In this document: one piece after another, positions 47,631 through 58,823 of the stretch
How the letters are laid out: every line of letters starts with the position of its first letter
How positions within the stretch are numbered: position 1 is the stretch's first letter
Source of the DNA: Mesodorylaimus sp. YZB2_4
Taxonomy: Eukaryota; Nematoda; Enoplea; Dorylaimida; Dorylaimidae
DNA length: 64,000 bases
NCBI GenBank assembly: GCA_030248295.1
Contig: JASANH010001643.1
Coordinates: 124,001 to 188,000, forward strand
Direction of reading: 5' to 3'
Notes under the pieces: generated by a model
What the model was told of the DNA's origin: nothing
Seen by the model: the letters and a program-made list of their open reading frames with translations, nothing else
Databases searched by the model: none
Program-made: the position numbers and the translations under genes

Positions 47631-48235
47631 ATGGTCAACGCGAAATGAGTACGAATTATCAATTCGTAAATGCGGCAGTTAGCCCAAAAATAGGAAAAAT
47701 TATCGATGAGTATTGTGCCTGCTGCGAGTGATGCTGGAATTGGCGGATTAAAAGAATATGAGTTCGCGAACAAAGACAGATCCGAATATTTGTTGAAAGA
47801 AGCTATTCACGGTGTCCAAAAGTCTGCATACAAATTAGGGGATCCATGCATAAAGGTCATGTACAGTATGACAAATTTTGTGATTTGGAGTCGAAATGTA
47901 TTTGATGTGTTTTCGAGTGCGCTCTTTCTGAATAAAAAACGTCATTGGTGCGTAGGTGTGACGGCTCGCGAGATACAGCATACCGAATGATCGCATGTGC
48001 AGAAATTTCACAAGGCTCGGGCGGAAAAGAGTAATATGTGACGCAATGAACAAATAGCAATAGAAAACGGTCTCCGTATGTCTGAAACAGCCTGGCAACT
48101 TAGCGAAAGCTGTCTAATCAGTGAGCAATCTTTGGTTTCTGATACTGATTTATCAAAATTTAGCAAAATGGAAAGTGATTCAGATTCTGATAAGTGTTTG
48201 AGTACTATAAGTATCAGATCAAGGAAGATACTGCA
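47631..48235. other. Short open frames of unknown nature
   Basis: A 94-codon plus ORF (47706-47990) contains LKEYEFANKDRSEYLLKEAI. It has no recognisable domain and no splice-linked neighbours. Confidence 0.35.
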
Positions 48236-48858
48236 TGTTATCAGACAGCAACACAGTTAGCCCAGCCACTGTACTCTGACTAAATGCAGGGCGAGACTAG
48301 GTTGGCTGGGCTCCCTCGGCGGCGTTTGTAAATAAATTGTGATCAAACAGAATCGCTAGTGATAAAAAGTGCAACAGGACATCCCCTGCCTCAGATACTT
48401 CATTCAGGCAATGAAGAGATGGCAAACAGGCTGACAGTCATGAGTTCTATTGCAGTAGGTTGGTCGCCTAAAAAGATGCTATCAGCAAGCTGGCTCCACA
48501 GCAGCTATTTCTGTTCCAGTGTCGCTGGCTAGGCTAAACATAAAGTACTCATACCCTCCTATGACAGCTGGACCTTACTGCATCGAGTCCTCACTGTTTC
48601 CCAGTTCTCAAGGCAACAGAGGGTCGCATTGCATTTCTCCAAAGTACGAATAAAGATGTTCTTGCGAGTACTAGCCTTTGGTGTAAAACAGAAAGGATAG
48701 AATCCGACAGGAAATCGACCCCACGACCCTACGAATCGATTTTACGAAAGTGTAATGCATCCAAGCATGCGTCGCCGACGGAGCCCAGCCAACCTAGTCT
48801 CGCCCTGCATTTACTCAGAGTACAGTGGCTGGGCTAACTTTGTGGGTGTCTGATAACA
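48236..48858. mobile_element. Fold-back DNA element with ~90-bp terminal inverted repeats
   Basis: Left arm 48236-48325 and right arm about 48769-48858 are inverted copies. They start TGTTATCAGACA and contain AGTTAGCCCAGCCACTGTAC and GCAGGGCGAGACTAGGTTGG. The inner 60 bp are almost perfect and the outer 20 bp have a few differences. The ~440-bp interior has no ORF. No convincing target-site duplication flanks it. It is a MITE-sized non-autonomous element of undetermined superfamily. Confidence 0.8.
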
Positions 48859-49101
48859 GATTTTTTTAGAAATAGTTATACCTACCACACTAACTGACCA
48901 AGCATTTTCTGCACGACTGCCCCACAAGCGATTCGAGTATGCTGGGACATATGGCGGATGGATCGCCGGTGCTTACAGGTCTTATCCACTGCTTTTGACA
49001 GATTCAACCACGAACACAAAATACACATATTGCAATTTTGTCTAGAAACGGCAATCACTTCCAATCACTCATCACCCGTCATCCGATCGATCACTGGACG
49101 T

Positions 49102-49817
49102 TTAGCCATCGCTTTCGGTGCCGGTGCTTTCGCTCCCTTCGCTGCTCTCGGTTGATTCGGTGCTAGCTTCGCTATCCTCGCTTTTCGTTTCTTCTTCCTT
49201 TCCCGATTCTTTCTTGGCTTTCTTTTCCGGCTCCTTCTCCTTGGCCGCCTCGCCGGACAGTTTCAGCACGACTCGATGAGCTTGCTGAGCCGCCGGAGAC
49301 TTCCAAAATTGTTCTGGTTTCTAAACATATAGCTCGTCTACCTGCGTCTTAGCCAGGCCCTCTGCTTATAGCCAGATCTCCCGATATGCCGCTCCCTCAC
49401 ATGTTTTGTCGGCCCCTTCACCACCTCCCGGTTTTGAGGCCCGTCTACTCACTAAAAGACCATGGCTGCTTACCGTACTGCTGTCCGGCAGGACGCTGAC
49501 CAAAACGGTGACCCGATCGCCTTCTCCGAGTGGTTTTTCGTCGTCTTTGGGCAGGAACCTGACCTTGAACTTATCGCTCGCACCGGATTGGATGGTACCA
49601 ATAGCCTTAGTCGGTTTTACGCTAGCTGGGCGAGTCGTCTTCAATTTATATGTCAAGATTTTATCGCCTATGTTTTGCTGGAAACGACGGCTCAAATAAA
49701 CCACCGCCCTGTGCGAATCGAGAATGCACTTACCACGCTCACTTCAGTTAGGCCGCTTTTTGTCAACGTCAGAATTCCCTCCGGATTCACTTTGACCAAA
49801 CTGGCGATCTCGCTCAT
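49102..49817 (-). CDS. MSP-domain protein with acidic Ser/Glu tail
   Basis: Exons 49817-49734, 49677-49474 and 49320-49102 join in phase 0 to 168 residues. Residues 1-120 form one major-sperm-protein (MSP/VAP-A-like) domain. It has LVKVNPEGILTLTKSG, NIGDKILTYKLKTTRP (the N...K...(Y/F)K(I/L)KTT strand), GASDKFKVRF, GDRVTVLVSV and PEQFWKSPAAQQAHRVVLKL. The tail is a run of Lys/Glu followed by SEDSEASTESTESSEGSE and similar. There is no transmembrane segment, so it is not a VAP. MSP proteins drive nematode sperm crawling by filament assembly. Short MSD-type relatives are also sperm-enriched. The tail is unusual and may be phosphorylated. This gene is the best taxonomic marker in the window. Confidence 0.9.
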
Positions 49818-50214
49818 TTTCGTTCGACTCGATTCGTTTCAGCACAACAACCAACCGATTTTGACAATGACAGAATGTGCTCACTGGGGGACTGGGATGC
49901 GGACTGTAAGTGAGGAGAGTGCGCATGAGGTAGTGTAAAGGATGAGGAACGTACGAAGGCGAGCATGATACCCATATCTGTTTAGCCCAGCCACACAGAC
50001 GCGCAATGTTAAGCGAGCAACTTTGATCGTTCATAACTCGACAACAAATCAACAAAAATGCACAAAATTTTGGAGATGAGCTATGTTTGCCATGGCCAAT
50101 GATCGCGCAAAATTTTGTTGGAAACGGCTCAGCGGTTTTCGAGATCCAAAATGCACGTTTTGCTGTTCCAGAGATGACGACGACGACGACGACGACCCAG
50201 TATACCCGTAACGG

Positions 50215-50305
50215 TCCGAAACTTTTGATGACAAAAAAACTTTTTTTTTCTTCACCAGTTGTGCGCTATCAAACCTTCAAAACTTTTTGCTGGCCTGCTT
50301 CATCC
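50215..50305 (+). repeat. Dispersed repeat family Z, copy 1
   Basis: AACTTTTGATGACAAAAAAA followed by TCTTCACCAGTTGTGCGC and TCAAAACTTTTTG matches 52695-52775, there with TCTTCACCAGTGGTGCGC. The two copies bracket the N1 copy 2 element. Confidence 0.6.
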
Positions 50306-50335
50306 ACCCATTATTAGGCCTTTAACACTGGAGAG

Positions 50336-50500
50336 GCTCGACTGGCAATTGATACTCTGCACGTAGCTGGCAGCTGGGAGCGTCACCCGTCAGGTGTGAC
50401 CTTTCAGCCCTGTACTAGGTCGGAGGATTTTGTAGGCTGCCCCCAAAAGCTCCGCCGGTCACCCTTCAGTAATACAGACTCAGTCGTATTACAACACCAT
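50336..50500 (+). repeat. Dispersed repeat family X, copy 3
   Basis: GACTGGCAATTGATACTCTG, GGCAGCTGGGAGCG, CACCCGTCA, TTTCAGCC and CAGTCGTATTACAA match copy 1 at 9511-9700 in order. Confidence 0.6.
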
Positions 50501-51109
50501 GAAGATTGGGTATCTCGCGGTGGGATCGTATTATGACTTTTTTAATTCCACATTCAATTTGAGATTTCGATCACCTCAGGGGAGGAAATTTGGATCCTAC
50601 TGTGAAAAAGAGGATGTCATCCGAGGTTTCCGTCGAGTCAAGAAGCCAAAGTTGAAGATTTAAAAAAACCAGTGCCGTAGATTCCGCAAATTCACCATGG
50701 TAGTTGCAGTAGCATCACTGAAACTGATGAGAGCAGAACAGCGCTCTCCATTGCTGCAAGTGACGATGATGAAGATGAATTCTGATCCCTACCAGTGAAT
50801 TTTGATAATTTTTTGGAAAAAAACAGCATACAATTTATGGAATCACATTACATTACCGTTTTACCCCAGAAGCTTATGTAGTTCGGATTGGCCGTGTTAG
50901 CTCCAGCTACCGCGCACTTTGCCTTTACATTCTGCATTCCCGTATGCGCTTGCTTTGCATTTCGACTAGCAGTTTGGTGTTTGGTAAAATCGATTTGAGC
51001 TCCGTCTCTTCTGACTGAACCACCATACATAACACCCTGACGGAGAAAATCGAAGCCTTATGGGACACCGTGTACACTTATATGGGCCATCCATAAAGAA
51101 CGACCGCAG

Positions 51110-52665
51110 CTTTGGGGGGGGGGGGGGGGGGGGGGGTTGGAGAGGGGGTTAGCAAAAAGGGTCCCGTGGCAATTCTTCCCCCCCACCCCTTGGTCGTTTT
51201 CCCCACTGAGACGATTCCACTGTGTCGTTTCCACCACCTCGTCTGGTGGGGGAGTCAACTCACTGAGATATGCGACTTTTCCCCCACTGTGACGTTTCCC
51301 CCACTGTGACGTTTCCCCCACTGTGACGTTTCCCCCACTGTGACGTTTCCCCCACTGTGACGTTTCCCCCACTGTGACGTTTCCCCCACTGTGACGTTTC
51401 CCCCACTGTGACGTTTCCCCCACTGTGACGTTTCCCCCACTGTGACGTTTCCCCCACTGTGACGTTTCCCCCACTGTGACGTTTCCCCCACTGTGACGTT
51501 TCCCCCACTGTGACGTTTCCCCCACTGTGACGTTTCCCCCACTGTGACGTTTCCCCCACTGTGACGTTTCCCCCACTGTGACGTTTCCCCCACTGTGACG
51601 TTTCCCCCACTGTGACGTTTCCCCCACTGTGACGTTTCCCCCACTGTGACGTTTCCCCCACTGTGACGTTTCCCCCACTGTGACGTTTCCCCCACTGTGA
51701 CGTTTCCCCCACTGTGACGTTTCCCCCACTGTGACGTTTCCCCCACTGTGACGTTTCCCCCACTGTGACGTTTCCCCCACTGTGACGTTTCCCCCACTGT
51801 GACGTTTCCCCCACTGTGACGTTTCCCCCACTGTGACGTTTCCCCCACTGTGACGTTTCCCCCACTGTGACGTTTCCCCCACTGTGACGTTTCCCCCACT
51901 GTGACGTTTCCCTTACCGTGTCGCTTCCCCCCACCATCATAATTTATCCTGATATGAAGGTAGGTACGACTTGGGGCGCGAAAGGCAGCTCGTGTGTGGC
52001 AGGATGATAGGCTTGGCTTGTAGGGTGAGGGGCAGTGTAAAGTACAAGTTCGGTGCTCCAGCTCAACGTGCAATGTATGCAGGCTACAAACGTTTTGAAC
52101 TCCCTACTTATTGCAGAATTATTATTGCTGACTTCCAACTTACGTTGCCAATACGAATGTATGTAAGACCAGACCAGGTTTTTTGTGCCAATGAAGACAT
52201 GTTTCAAATCCAGATGTACGGATAGAACTACCTCACTGTGAATCGGAAAAAAAACAGAAGACATAAATTTAGGCAGTGGGACTTTGGTGAATTCACCACA
52301 GCAGCAGATTTTGGCAAAGTAGTTTTCTCATTCACGATACATTAGGCTCGTCTTTTTTGTCCTCGAACCAGGCGAGGGTGGTCCAAGGAGCAAACGTGAA
52401 GCAAGCATTTTGGGCCCTATCACAACATGGCTTTCGGAGCATGGCAGTCGAACGATGATTCAACAAAATCGTGGAGTATTTGAGGCATATTTCATGTTTT
52501 CTAGGACAAGCTATGAAGATTTGTGGATGAGAACTCATTCCTACACGAGGATCTAAATTTGAATAGCCGCAGTTTATCAACCTGATGGTGAGGGAATCGA
52601 CCAAGTGGGGGAAACGTCTCACAATCAGCAAAGAGCGGTCAGCCGCGGTCGGGGAAGGGGGGGGG
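51110..52665. mobile_element. Repeat element N1, copy 2, carrying the expanded 17-mer array
   Basis: The interior (51945-52400) aligns with copy 1 (11545-12050). The left side has poly-G, degenerate 17-mer units (CCCCACTGAGACGATTCCAC) and CACTGAGATATGCGAC, whose inverted counterpart is at the right end of copy 1. The right end carries CGACCAAGTGGGGGAAACGT, inverted relative to the left. There is no coding sequence. Its length exceeds copy 1 mainly because of the array at 51281-51909. Confidence 0.6.
51281..51909. repeat. Perfect 17-bp tandem array, 37 units
   Basis: The unit CCCCCACTGTGACGTTT repeats without a visible mismatch for 629 bp, exactly 37 units, then degenerates (CCCTTACCGTGTCGCTT). 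Because 17 is not a multiple of 3 and the minus-strand unit has no stop in any frame, all three minus frames stay open. They give apparent proteins of 226-274 residues with a 17-residue period. Those ORFs are artefacts of the repeat. The unit derives from the subterminal motif of element N1. Confidence 0.95.
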
Positions 52666-52674
52666 TAGCAACCA

Positions 52675-52790
52675 ATGGTCGACTGCAGCAAATTTTTAAA
52701 CTTTTGATGACAAAAAAACATTTTTTATCTTCACCAGTGGTGCGCGTTCAAACCCTCAAAACTTTTTGTCTTCTCTTCTCCTCGTTCGTT
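52675..52790 (+). repeat. Dispersed repeat family Z, copy 2
   Basis: AACTTTTGATGACAAAAAAA and ATCTTCACCAGTGGTGCGC match copy 1 at 50215-50305. The copy adjoins the right end of N1 copy 2. Confidence 0.55.
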
Positions 52791-52872
52791 CATTCTCGAC
52801 AATGCAATTTCGGGTTCATCATGACTCTTATTCCTAACTGGAATGGCATCTGATAAAAAAAAGGGAAAAGTT

Positions 52873-53172
52873 GGGAGGCGATGACTCAGCTGGTTTAAGC
52901 GTTGATCCGCCTTGCTGGCCAGCAGCCCTGACTGGGAGGCCGGGGTTCTATTCCGACGGAGGAAAGCAGTGTAGTAGCTTGTCGCTGGTTTTGGACACCT
53001 GGCTCTGGGCGACACCCCTGCTACTGTCACATGGCGGATGCTCACCCAAGGAGCAGAGAATTGGGAAACTCGAACACCAGTCGGGAAGGTCCCTAAGCTA
53101 AGCCTAAGCCTCTTCTCACCCAGTATGCCCTCGTGTGGAGGTGCTCCCAGTGAAGACACTGGGAACCTGCCG
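52873..53172 (+). repeat. tRNA-derived SINE of a second type
   Basis: The head GGGAGGCGATGACTCAGCTG, continuing GTTTAAGCG, carries a good A-box. CGGGGTTCTATTCC at 52941 is the B-box at normal tRNA spacing. The ~200-bp body is unrelated to tRNA and ends GTGGAGGTGCTCCCAGTG, similar to the tail of family S. A shared tail on a different head suggests SINEs mobilised by the same LINE. Confidence 0.65.
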
Positions 53173-54413
53173 TGAGAGCTGGTCACCTCTGGGGATAGGT
53201 CGGGATCACCTTTTTCCGGGATCTGGATTAGGGCAAGCCCGATTGGGGTCGGGATTTTTCGTTTTAGGTCGTACATTGTTTGCACACACGAAGGAGATGA
53301 GTCTATTTCCTCACTGAAGCACACTTTAGTCATCCAGGATTTTAAGCTTTTTATCAGGTCGAGTTTCAGTCATGATAAATAAGCTGAAATTGATGAGTAC
53401 ATTCGCAGTTTAAATCAGCGTCCAGCAAGGTCAGCCTAGGCTAAGTAAAATCAGTGTTGCTTGTTGAAAATCGATTTGAGCCCATGTTGCTGGTGCCCTC
53501 TTCATCGCAGATATGATGGATCAGAGTGTACCATGCCTATGCATATCATAATTATTAGCAGAATCCCGATGCCTCAATGTCAGGATCAGGATCGGGATCG
53601 GGATTAGGATCCCCACCAACCCCTGGTCACCTCACAGCCTCGTTTATCATATCATGACTGCTGGGCAGCTAATATGATTGGAAGTCCCATGGAGAACTGG
53701 GCCGGCGTGGATCAACCCGCAAAACTTTTTAAAAAATATGGGGAAAAGTTTGTGAAGGCTTTTACAAAATAGAAATATGCTCCATGAATCAAAAAAAAGA
53801 TTTGTCTTCGAAGGAGAGGGCACCTTGTCAAGCTCAAGAAAGCATAAGATGAAACATTTCACAAAACTGCGTTTGGAAGGGGGGGGGATATGGCTGAAGT
53901 AAAGTGGTCGACCATTTTTGAGAAGGGGTTCGCGAGAAGTGGTCGGCATGCGGTCGCGGAGAGGGGGGGAGGGGGTCAAAAATCGAGATTTTGTGCGGTC
54001 GACCTTTATGGATGGCCCCATAACCAGCTCATGGCAAGGCAGCAAAAGCTGTTTCAAGGAGCACCTGACAACCCTGTCTACTCTCACCTTGCACAACTAG
54101 CCCGTGCTGCGAGCAATCACTATGCATAGTGGCCAGTGGCACAGCGAACCATCTATTAGCTATCACAGTCCGAGACTGCAACTCTGATCGTAAGTTTTTC
54201 TACTCCACGGTGCTTTACAGTTGCTGTTGCCAAGAGTTCACTTTGAAGATCATCTTCAGCAGCAGGCTGTGGCGAACGTGAGTTACACACTCTACTCCGT
54301 CTCCTAGCTCACCCCAACACTGTCTTTCTCAATGTCACCAATCACTGCGCCCAGCAACACACACACCAAGTCCAACACAACAACTCTCTGCCGTCACATC
54401 CACCTCACGCCTG
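53173..54413. other. Intergenic region downstream of ALG3
   Basis: It contains a dispersed repeat at 53640-53745 (partner near 5170) and G-rich runs near 53880 and 53965. TTTATGGATGGCCCCATAA at 54004 is an inverted match to ATGGGCCATCCATAAAG at 51083. No gene is recognised. Confidence 0.4.
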
Positions 54414-57400
54414 TCAATTAGATTTCTTCTCTCTTCCCACTCGGACACTGGCTATCGACGCCTTCTTCGAATCGCTCGTTCTCACCATCCATAACCCCAA
54501 CAGCAAGGCACAATGACACACATGAAGCAACCCACTGCTAATGTTGGTCGACGGGTACGTGTTCCAGCAAAACTCAATAACACCCATGATCGTGAGCCTG
54601 CAATGGTAAGTGGCACTACACGTCCCATCCACCCCACTTCCTCCCACTCACCTGACAACAGTCGAGTAGTTAGTTGACCACAGCAAGTATGGCAGTGTAT
54701 GGTAATACCACACATAGAACTGGTAATGCAACGATCGACTGAACACGACTCCAATGAAGTTCGATGTGAACAGGGCGTACACAATATCTGAAAATACCAC
54801 CTCTGGGGTCCAAGCATAAACTCAGATTCTGTACATACCATTAGCACTGAGATCCGACTTCGCTCCATTCCATTGCTGCATCACTTTTCCCAAACCGCCT
54901 TGACGCCTAAAACAGAACAGATGCGCGTAGAGGCTTCTCTAGAAGATTCTCTGCACATAGCAGCTGAAGAGGTCACCCGCCAAGGTGATGTTACAACAAC
55001 GGACGAAGTCCGAATACGTGGTATTTGACCTACTGCAAAGGTCCCCCCCCCCCCACTAATATGGGCCTGGCGAAATCATCATACCTGAGCCAACGTGTGA
55101 ACCCGAATGCTAGAAGAATAGCCAGGTGAGAAGCCAGCAATGCCAAATGGAATCTTGAATCCGTGAAAACATCCTCCGATAGGAATCTCCAGTTCACAGT
55201 CCACTTAAACAGGAATACTCGACCCAAATTGAAGGCGCGATTGATATAGCCGAGTGGATCGTCGAGTAAGAACGGAGCCCCGAGTAACAGCTAAAAGGTA
55301 CATTGTAAGGCATGAAGTGATCGTACTGGACACCTTTTAGGACCCGCTCCCGCCCCCTTGACACATCCTTTTGCAATGTTGGTTTCTGTTGAACCATGCC
55401 TGGCAGACGAAGAAAAAATGTGGCCAACCGAAGTCGGTAGGACAAGTACTCCGACTGGAGCAGGCACGTCTAGCGACTATACCTGCAGCTGAAACATCTA
55501 CCCGAGAGGTTGACGTCTCCCAGCAAAGGGATCTCGCCAAGACCCGCTAGGCAGTGAGGTTACTGTCCCCTAGGACACAGCATGGCACAGGAAGCAACTG
55601 TCTTACCTGGACTAATCCGCACACGAATAAATACAATGCCGTGCGGACATAGCCACCTTGAGCAATCAATATGAAGAACAGGGCTGGCGCGTAAAGTAGA
55701 ATGTTCATTTTGATGGACACGGCCAAACTGAAATGCATAACGTATTATGAAGAATCGACAATTTTACTATCCTCCCTGGCCATTGCCCAGCATCGACCGA
55801 TCCTCCCATCCGGCTTATGCGAATTGTAATTCAAAGTTTACTTGCTTTATCTGCTTGGAAATCAGTGAGTGTGTGACAGCGCTGATGGACAGTACAGCAC
55901 TAATCGGTTGCCCTAATCCTAGTCCAATCAAGGGCTTAATGACGGGACGTGGGCCAGCCAGGACATCCATATTAAAACTATATTTTCTGGATTAGTCTTT
56001 GCTAGGCCTATCATTGCCTGATGGAAGTACTAATCGATAATTCATATATTTGCTTACCTGTAAACTATACAACCGAGTAAAAACTGACCATTCAAGAACA
56101 ACAGCACTGCCCCGTACAATGTTCCGACCGCCAGTGGATCATTGAACAGTCGAAGGACGAATATAGAATGCACTCGATAAGATATGAAACTGGTGAACAC
56201 CAACACAATTGGCGGTACCTGAAAAGAGATACTTGGTTACAAACGAAGACCACTGCATCGGATGCACTATTGCTTTGTTTTCATTGTGCGCATGAAAAAG
56301 CCTGAAATTTGAGGTCATATGGTCAGAATATCTTATTCATGTGAGAAAGAGATGCAAAAAAACAATTTTTCGCACTTTTCCATGCACGCAATGTTGTAAT
56401 GCCTGAAGACAATGGAGTGTGCTCGGGTAGGTACCAGGTCCGACCGATAATATCGGCCGATAATTGCGTTATAGGTTATCGGCCGATACCGATAATTAGT
56501 GCTGCCGATAATGCCGATAATGTAGATTTCCCTATCAATAAGAGTTTAGGGCGAGCATACGGCCTGTTGATAGTGCTTATGACGAGGAGCAGGGAGCTAC
56601 GGATTCTCGATCAAAGAGGTCAGTGCTCAAGAACAGTCTGGAGCTAAATCACGAATAAGTCACGATCATCATGATCATGACTTTTCTTACTGGGATGTCC
56701 GCAATGGCACCAAAGCAGTTTGCTGTCTGTGTGTTGCATAGGCTAAGGTTATGGGAAGGAGGTAGGGCTAGCCCTGTCTTGTTACTTGCATGCTTCTCAA
56801 TGAAGGCGACCTCTTTGCCTCGTGTCGTATTGTTATTGTACTGTACACTCAGAAACAAGAGTCCTTATCAGGCCCCCGCGGCACAATAAATTACAGGTTA
56901 GTCTGACTCAAAAAAGGGGCTATGACTACAAATTATCGCTGTAGTCGTACAGTAGCATTCACCCTTGGGTGAGATTTTGGGGATAAGGTTAGTCTTTCCC
57001 CATTTGGAGTCAGGGACAGGAATGGTGATGGCCTTCAGGGTCTTCTGGGGTTCGAGATAACCCTGCCGGGGCTGGGATAGAAAAAAGCTTCCTGGCTGTT
57101 TACGTCCGTCTATCTGTTCACTTCTTTTCTTGACATGTTTTAAAAACTTCATGAAGTTTGCCCTGCATCGGAACTATTTTTTATAAGTATAAACATCTCA
57201 GTCATCTCACAACATTGCACATAATGCTGATACTATGTTTCGTGGGTATTTCCGTTTATCTGGACGTGGAAAAGTGTTTGAGAGTGAATCCCTGATGCAT
57301 ACTGTTTGGGATGAGGATCAGGGTCAGGACCCCAGTCGAAAACTAGAGCCCACAAAAAGTTGTGAAAGGATCTGCTTTGCATATTTCACTCATTATCCCT

Positions 57401-58823
57401 ACCTAGAGTCTAACAAAATGAGTTTTAGACGGTTCTGGGTCTCATTAAAGTTTCCAGGGTGTGCATGTGTACATAATGTACCTCCGCCTGTAAGATAGAA
57501 GCAACAAAATCCAGTTTATATTCCAATTTAAATAAAGGGAACTCTGCTGTTTCATGCCCACTTCCTGACAGTGTCATATGGCTGGTCCCAGAGGTGTCAT
57601 GCGTTGCCTCAAGTGTATGACATCTGCGAAGAGGAGTTTTTAGTTGGGATATTGCAACTTACATACATAGTCTTCGGTCCCGAGATTTTGAGCTACCAGA
57701 TTGATTCAAATTGGTCTTCAAAGGAAGCATAGCATGCGAAATTAAAAAATTGCATGTTAAAAGGATGGCGATCTGACCAAAGTTAAAATTTGCCGCCATA
57801 AAACTTGAATTTTTAAGTTTTCAAAAATTGTTGGTATTATCGGTTTTATCGGCCGATAATTGCGTTATCGGTTATCGGCCGATACCGATAATTGCCTTAT
57901 CGGTCAGACCTGGGGTAGGTACTCTCACTTTCCCGTAATTCCTTTACCAAAGCGCGCGAATTTAAAATTCTGCTTTTGCTTCATCCTTTAATCAGTGCTT
58001 AAACTATAAATATAAAATTCTAACTCCTTAAATAATTATTGCAGAACTTACTTTTGTGCAACGCGAATAAATTCGTACAACTATTGCCAAATTGAGAACG
58101 TAGAAAGCCACGAAAATGTATTGCGCAAGTCTAATATCCATGCCTCGATTCGTCAGTTTATAGAGAGCTGCGTAAATGTACACGTGGCCGGCAGGGTAGC
58201 TAAAAAAGGGAAGCATAACGTACATATGTACTAATGTACGACACATTTACTATCGACAGATTGGGTGCTTACGGTAGCGGCCCAGTATCCCCACTGATCA
58301 ACGGGTAACTCCTTGTGCCGTTCAAAATCATTTCAACTTGTTGCATATAAGTGGACCAATCGATTTCGGTATCTAAAACAATTATTTAGATTATTTTAAA
58401 AAACGAATATGTTTCCCGCCATCACAGCGATAAGTTTCAGGTTTTGCGGTTCTGGTTTCGGTCAATAACACACACATATTCAGAAGCAATAACATGCTTC
58501 ACAATGAAAAATGGGAGGTAGTTAGTCTGGTCCCAGTACTGTAGATAGCCCAGATCATCCCAGTAAACTCAAAGCCTACACGCCCTTAGGGCTACTGTCA
58601 ATTCAAACTTACATGGAACTCTCTGGACGATCAAAATACACAGTACAATTTCCGTCATCAAAATAAGGCATCCCGTTGTCCATGTGAATTCAGGATTGAA
58701 CAGTAAATCAATAAACAACTGACGGCCCCACTGATACAAATTCGACACTGATTCAATTGCTGACTTGAAAAATGACTTCCGGTCCGTTTTCCGCTTTGGC
58801 ATTGGCGCTTTTGCTTTAACCAT
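54414..58823 (-). CDS. ALG3: ALG3 Dol-P-Man:Man5GlcNAc2-PP-dolichol alpha-1,3-mannosyltransferase
   Basis: Nine exons (58823-58613, 58372-58273, 58199-58052, 56218-56058, 55727-55607, 55290-55085, 54906-54839, 54787-54652, 54597-54414) keep phase throughout and give 444 residues, matching the family length (~440). Diagnostic blocks are [14 protein letters not shown] (lumenal catalytic loop, ExDW), [97 protein letters not shown] and WNTYPSTN. The ER multi-pass enzyme adds the first Dol-P-Man-dependent mannose in N-glycan precursor assembly. Intron 3 (56219-58051) is enlarged by a hAT-like insertion. The gene is head-to-head with BTBD10. Confidence 0.96.
56434..57913. mobile_element. hAT-like DNA element with 8-bp target-site duplication, in ALG3 intron
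   Basis: The left terminus is CCAGGTCCGACCGATAA and the reverse complement of the right terminus is CCAGGTCTGACCGATAA. The octamer GGTAGGTA lies directly outside both (56426-56433 and 57914-57921). Eight-bp duplications and short TIRs fit the hAT superfamily. Subterminal copies of the palindrome TATCGGCCGATA recur near both ends. The 1480-bp interior has no recognisable transposase, so it is non-autonomous or decayed. It split an older interspersed repeat whose uninterrupted relative is at 28990-29150. Confidence 0.85.

Larger units (their letters stand above)
49818..51109. other. Repeat-bearing intergenic region
   Basis: It contains an (ACG)n microsatellite at about 50177-50200, a copy of family Z (50215-50305) and a copy of family X (50336-50500). 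No gene is recognised. Confidence 0.45.

Noticed and set aside
51281..51909. CRISPR-like array
   Set aside because: The units are contiguous with no spacers, and the DNA is animal.
51058..52073. Three long minus-strand ORFs (226-274 codons) with 17-residue repeats
   Set aside because: They are the three frames of one perfect 17-bp tandem array whose unit has no stop on that strand. Having all three frames open is a property of the repeat, not of coding.
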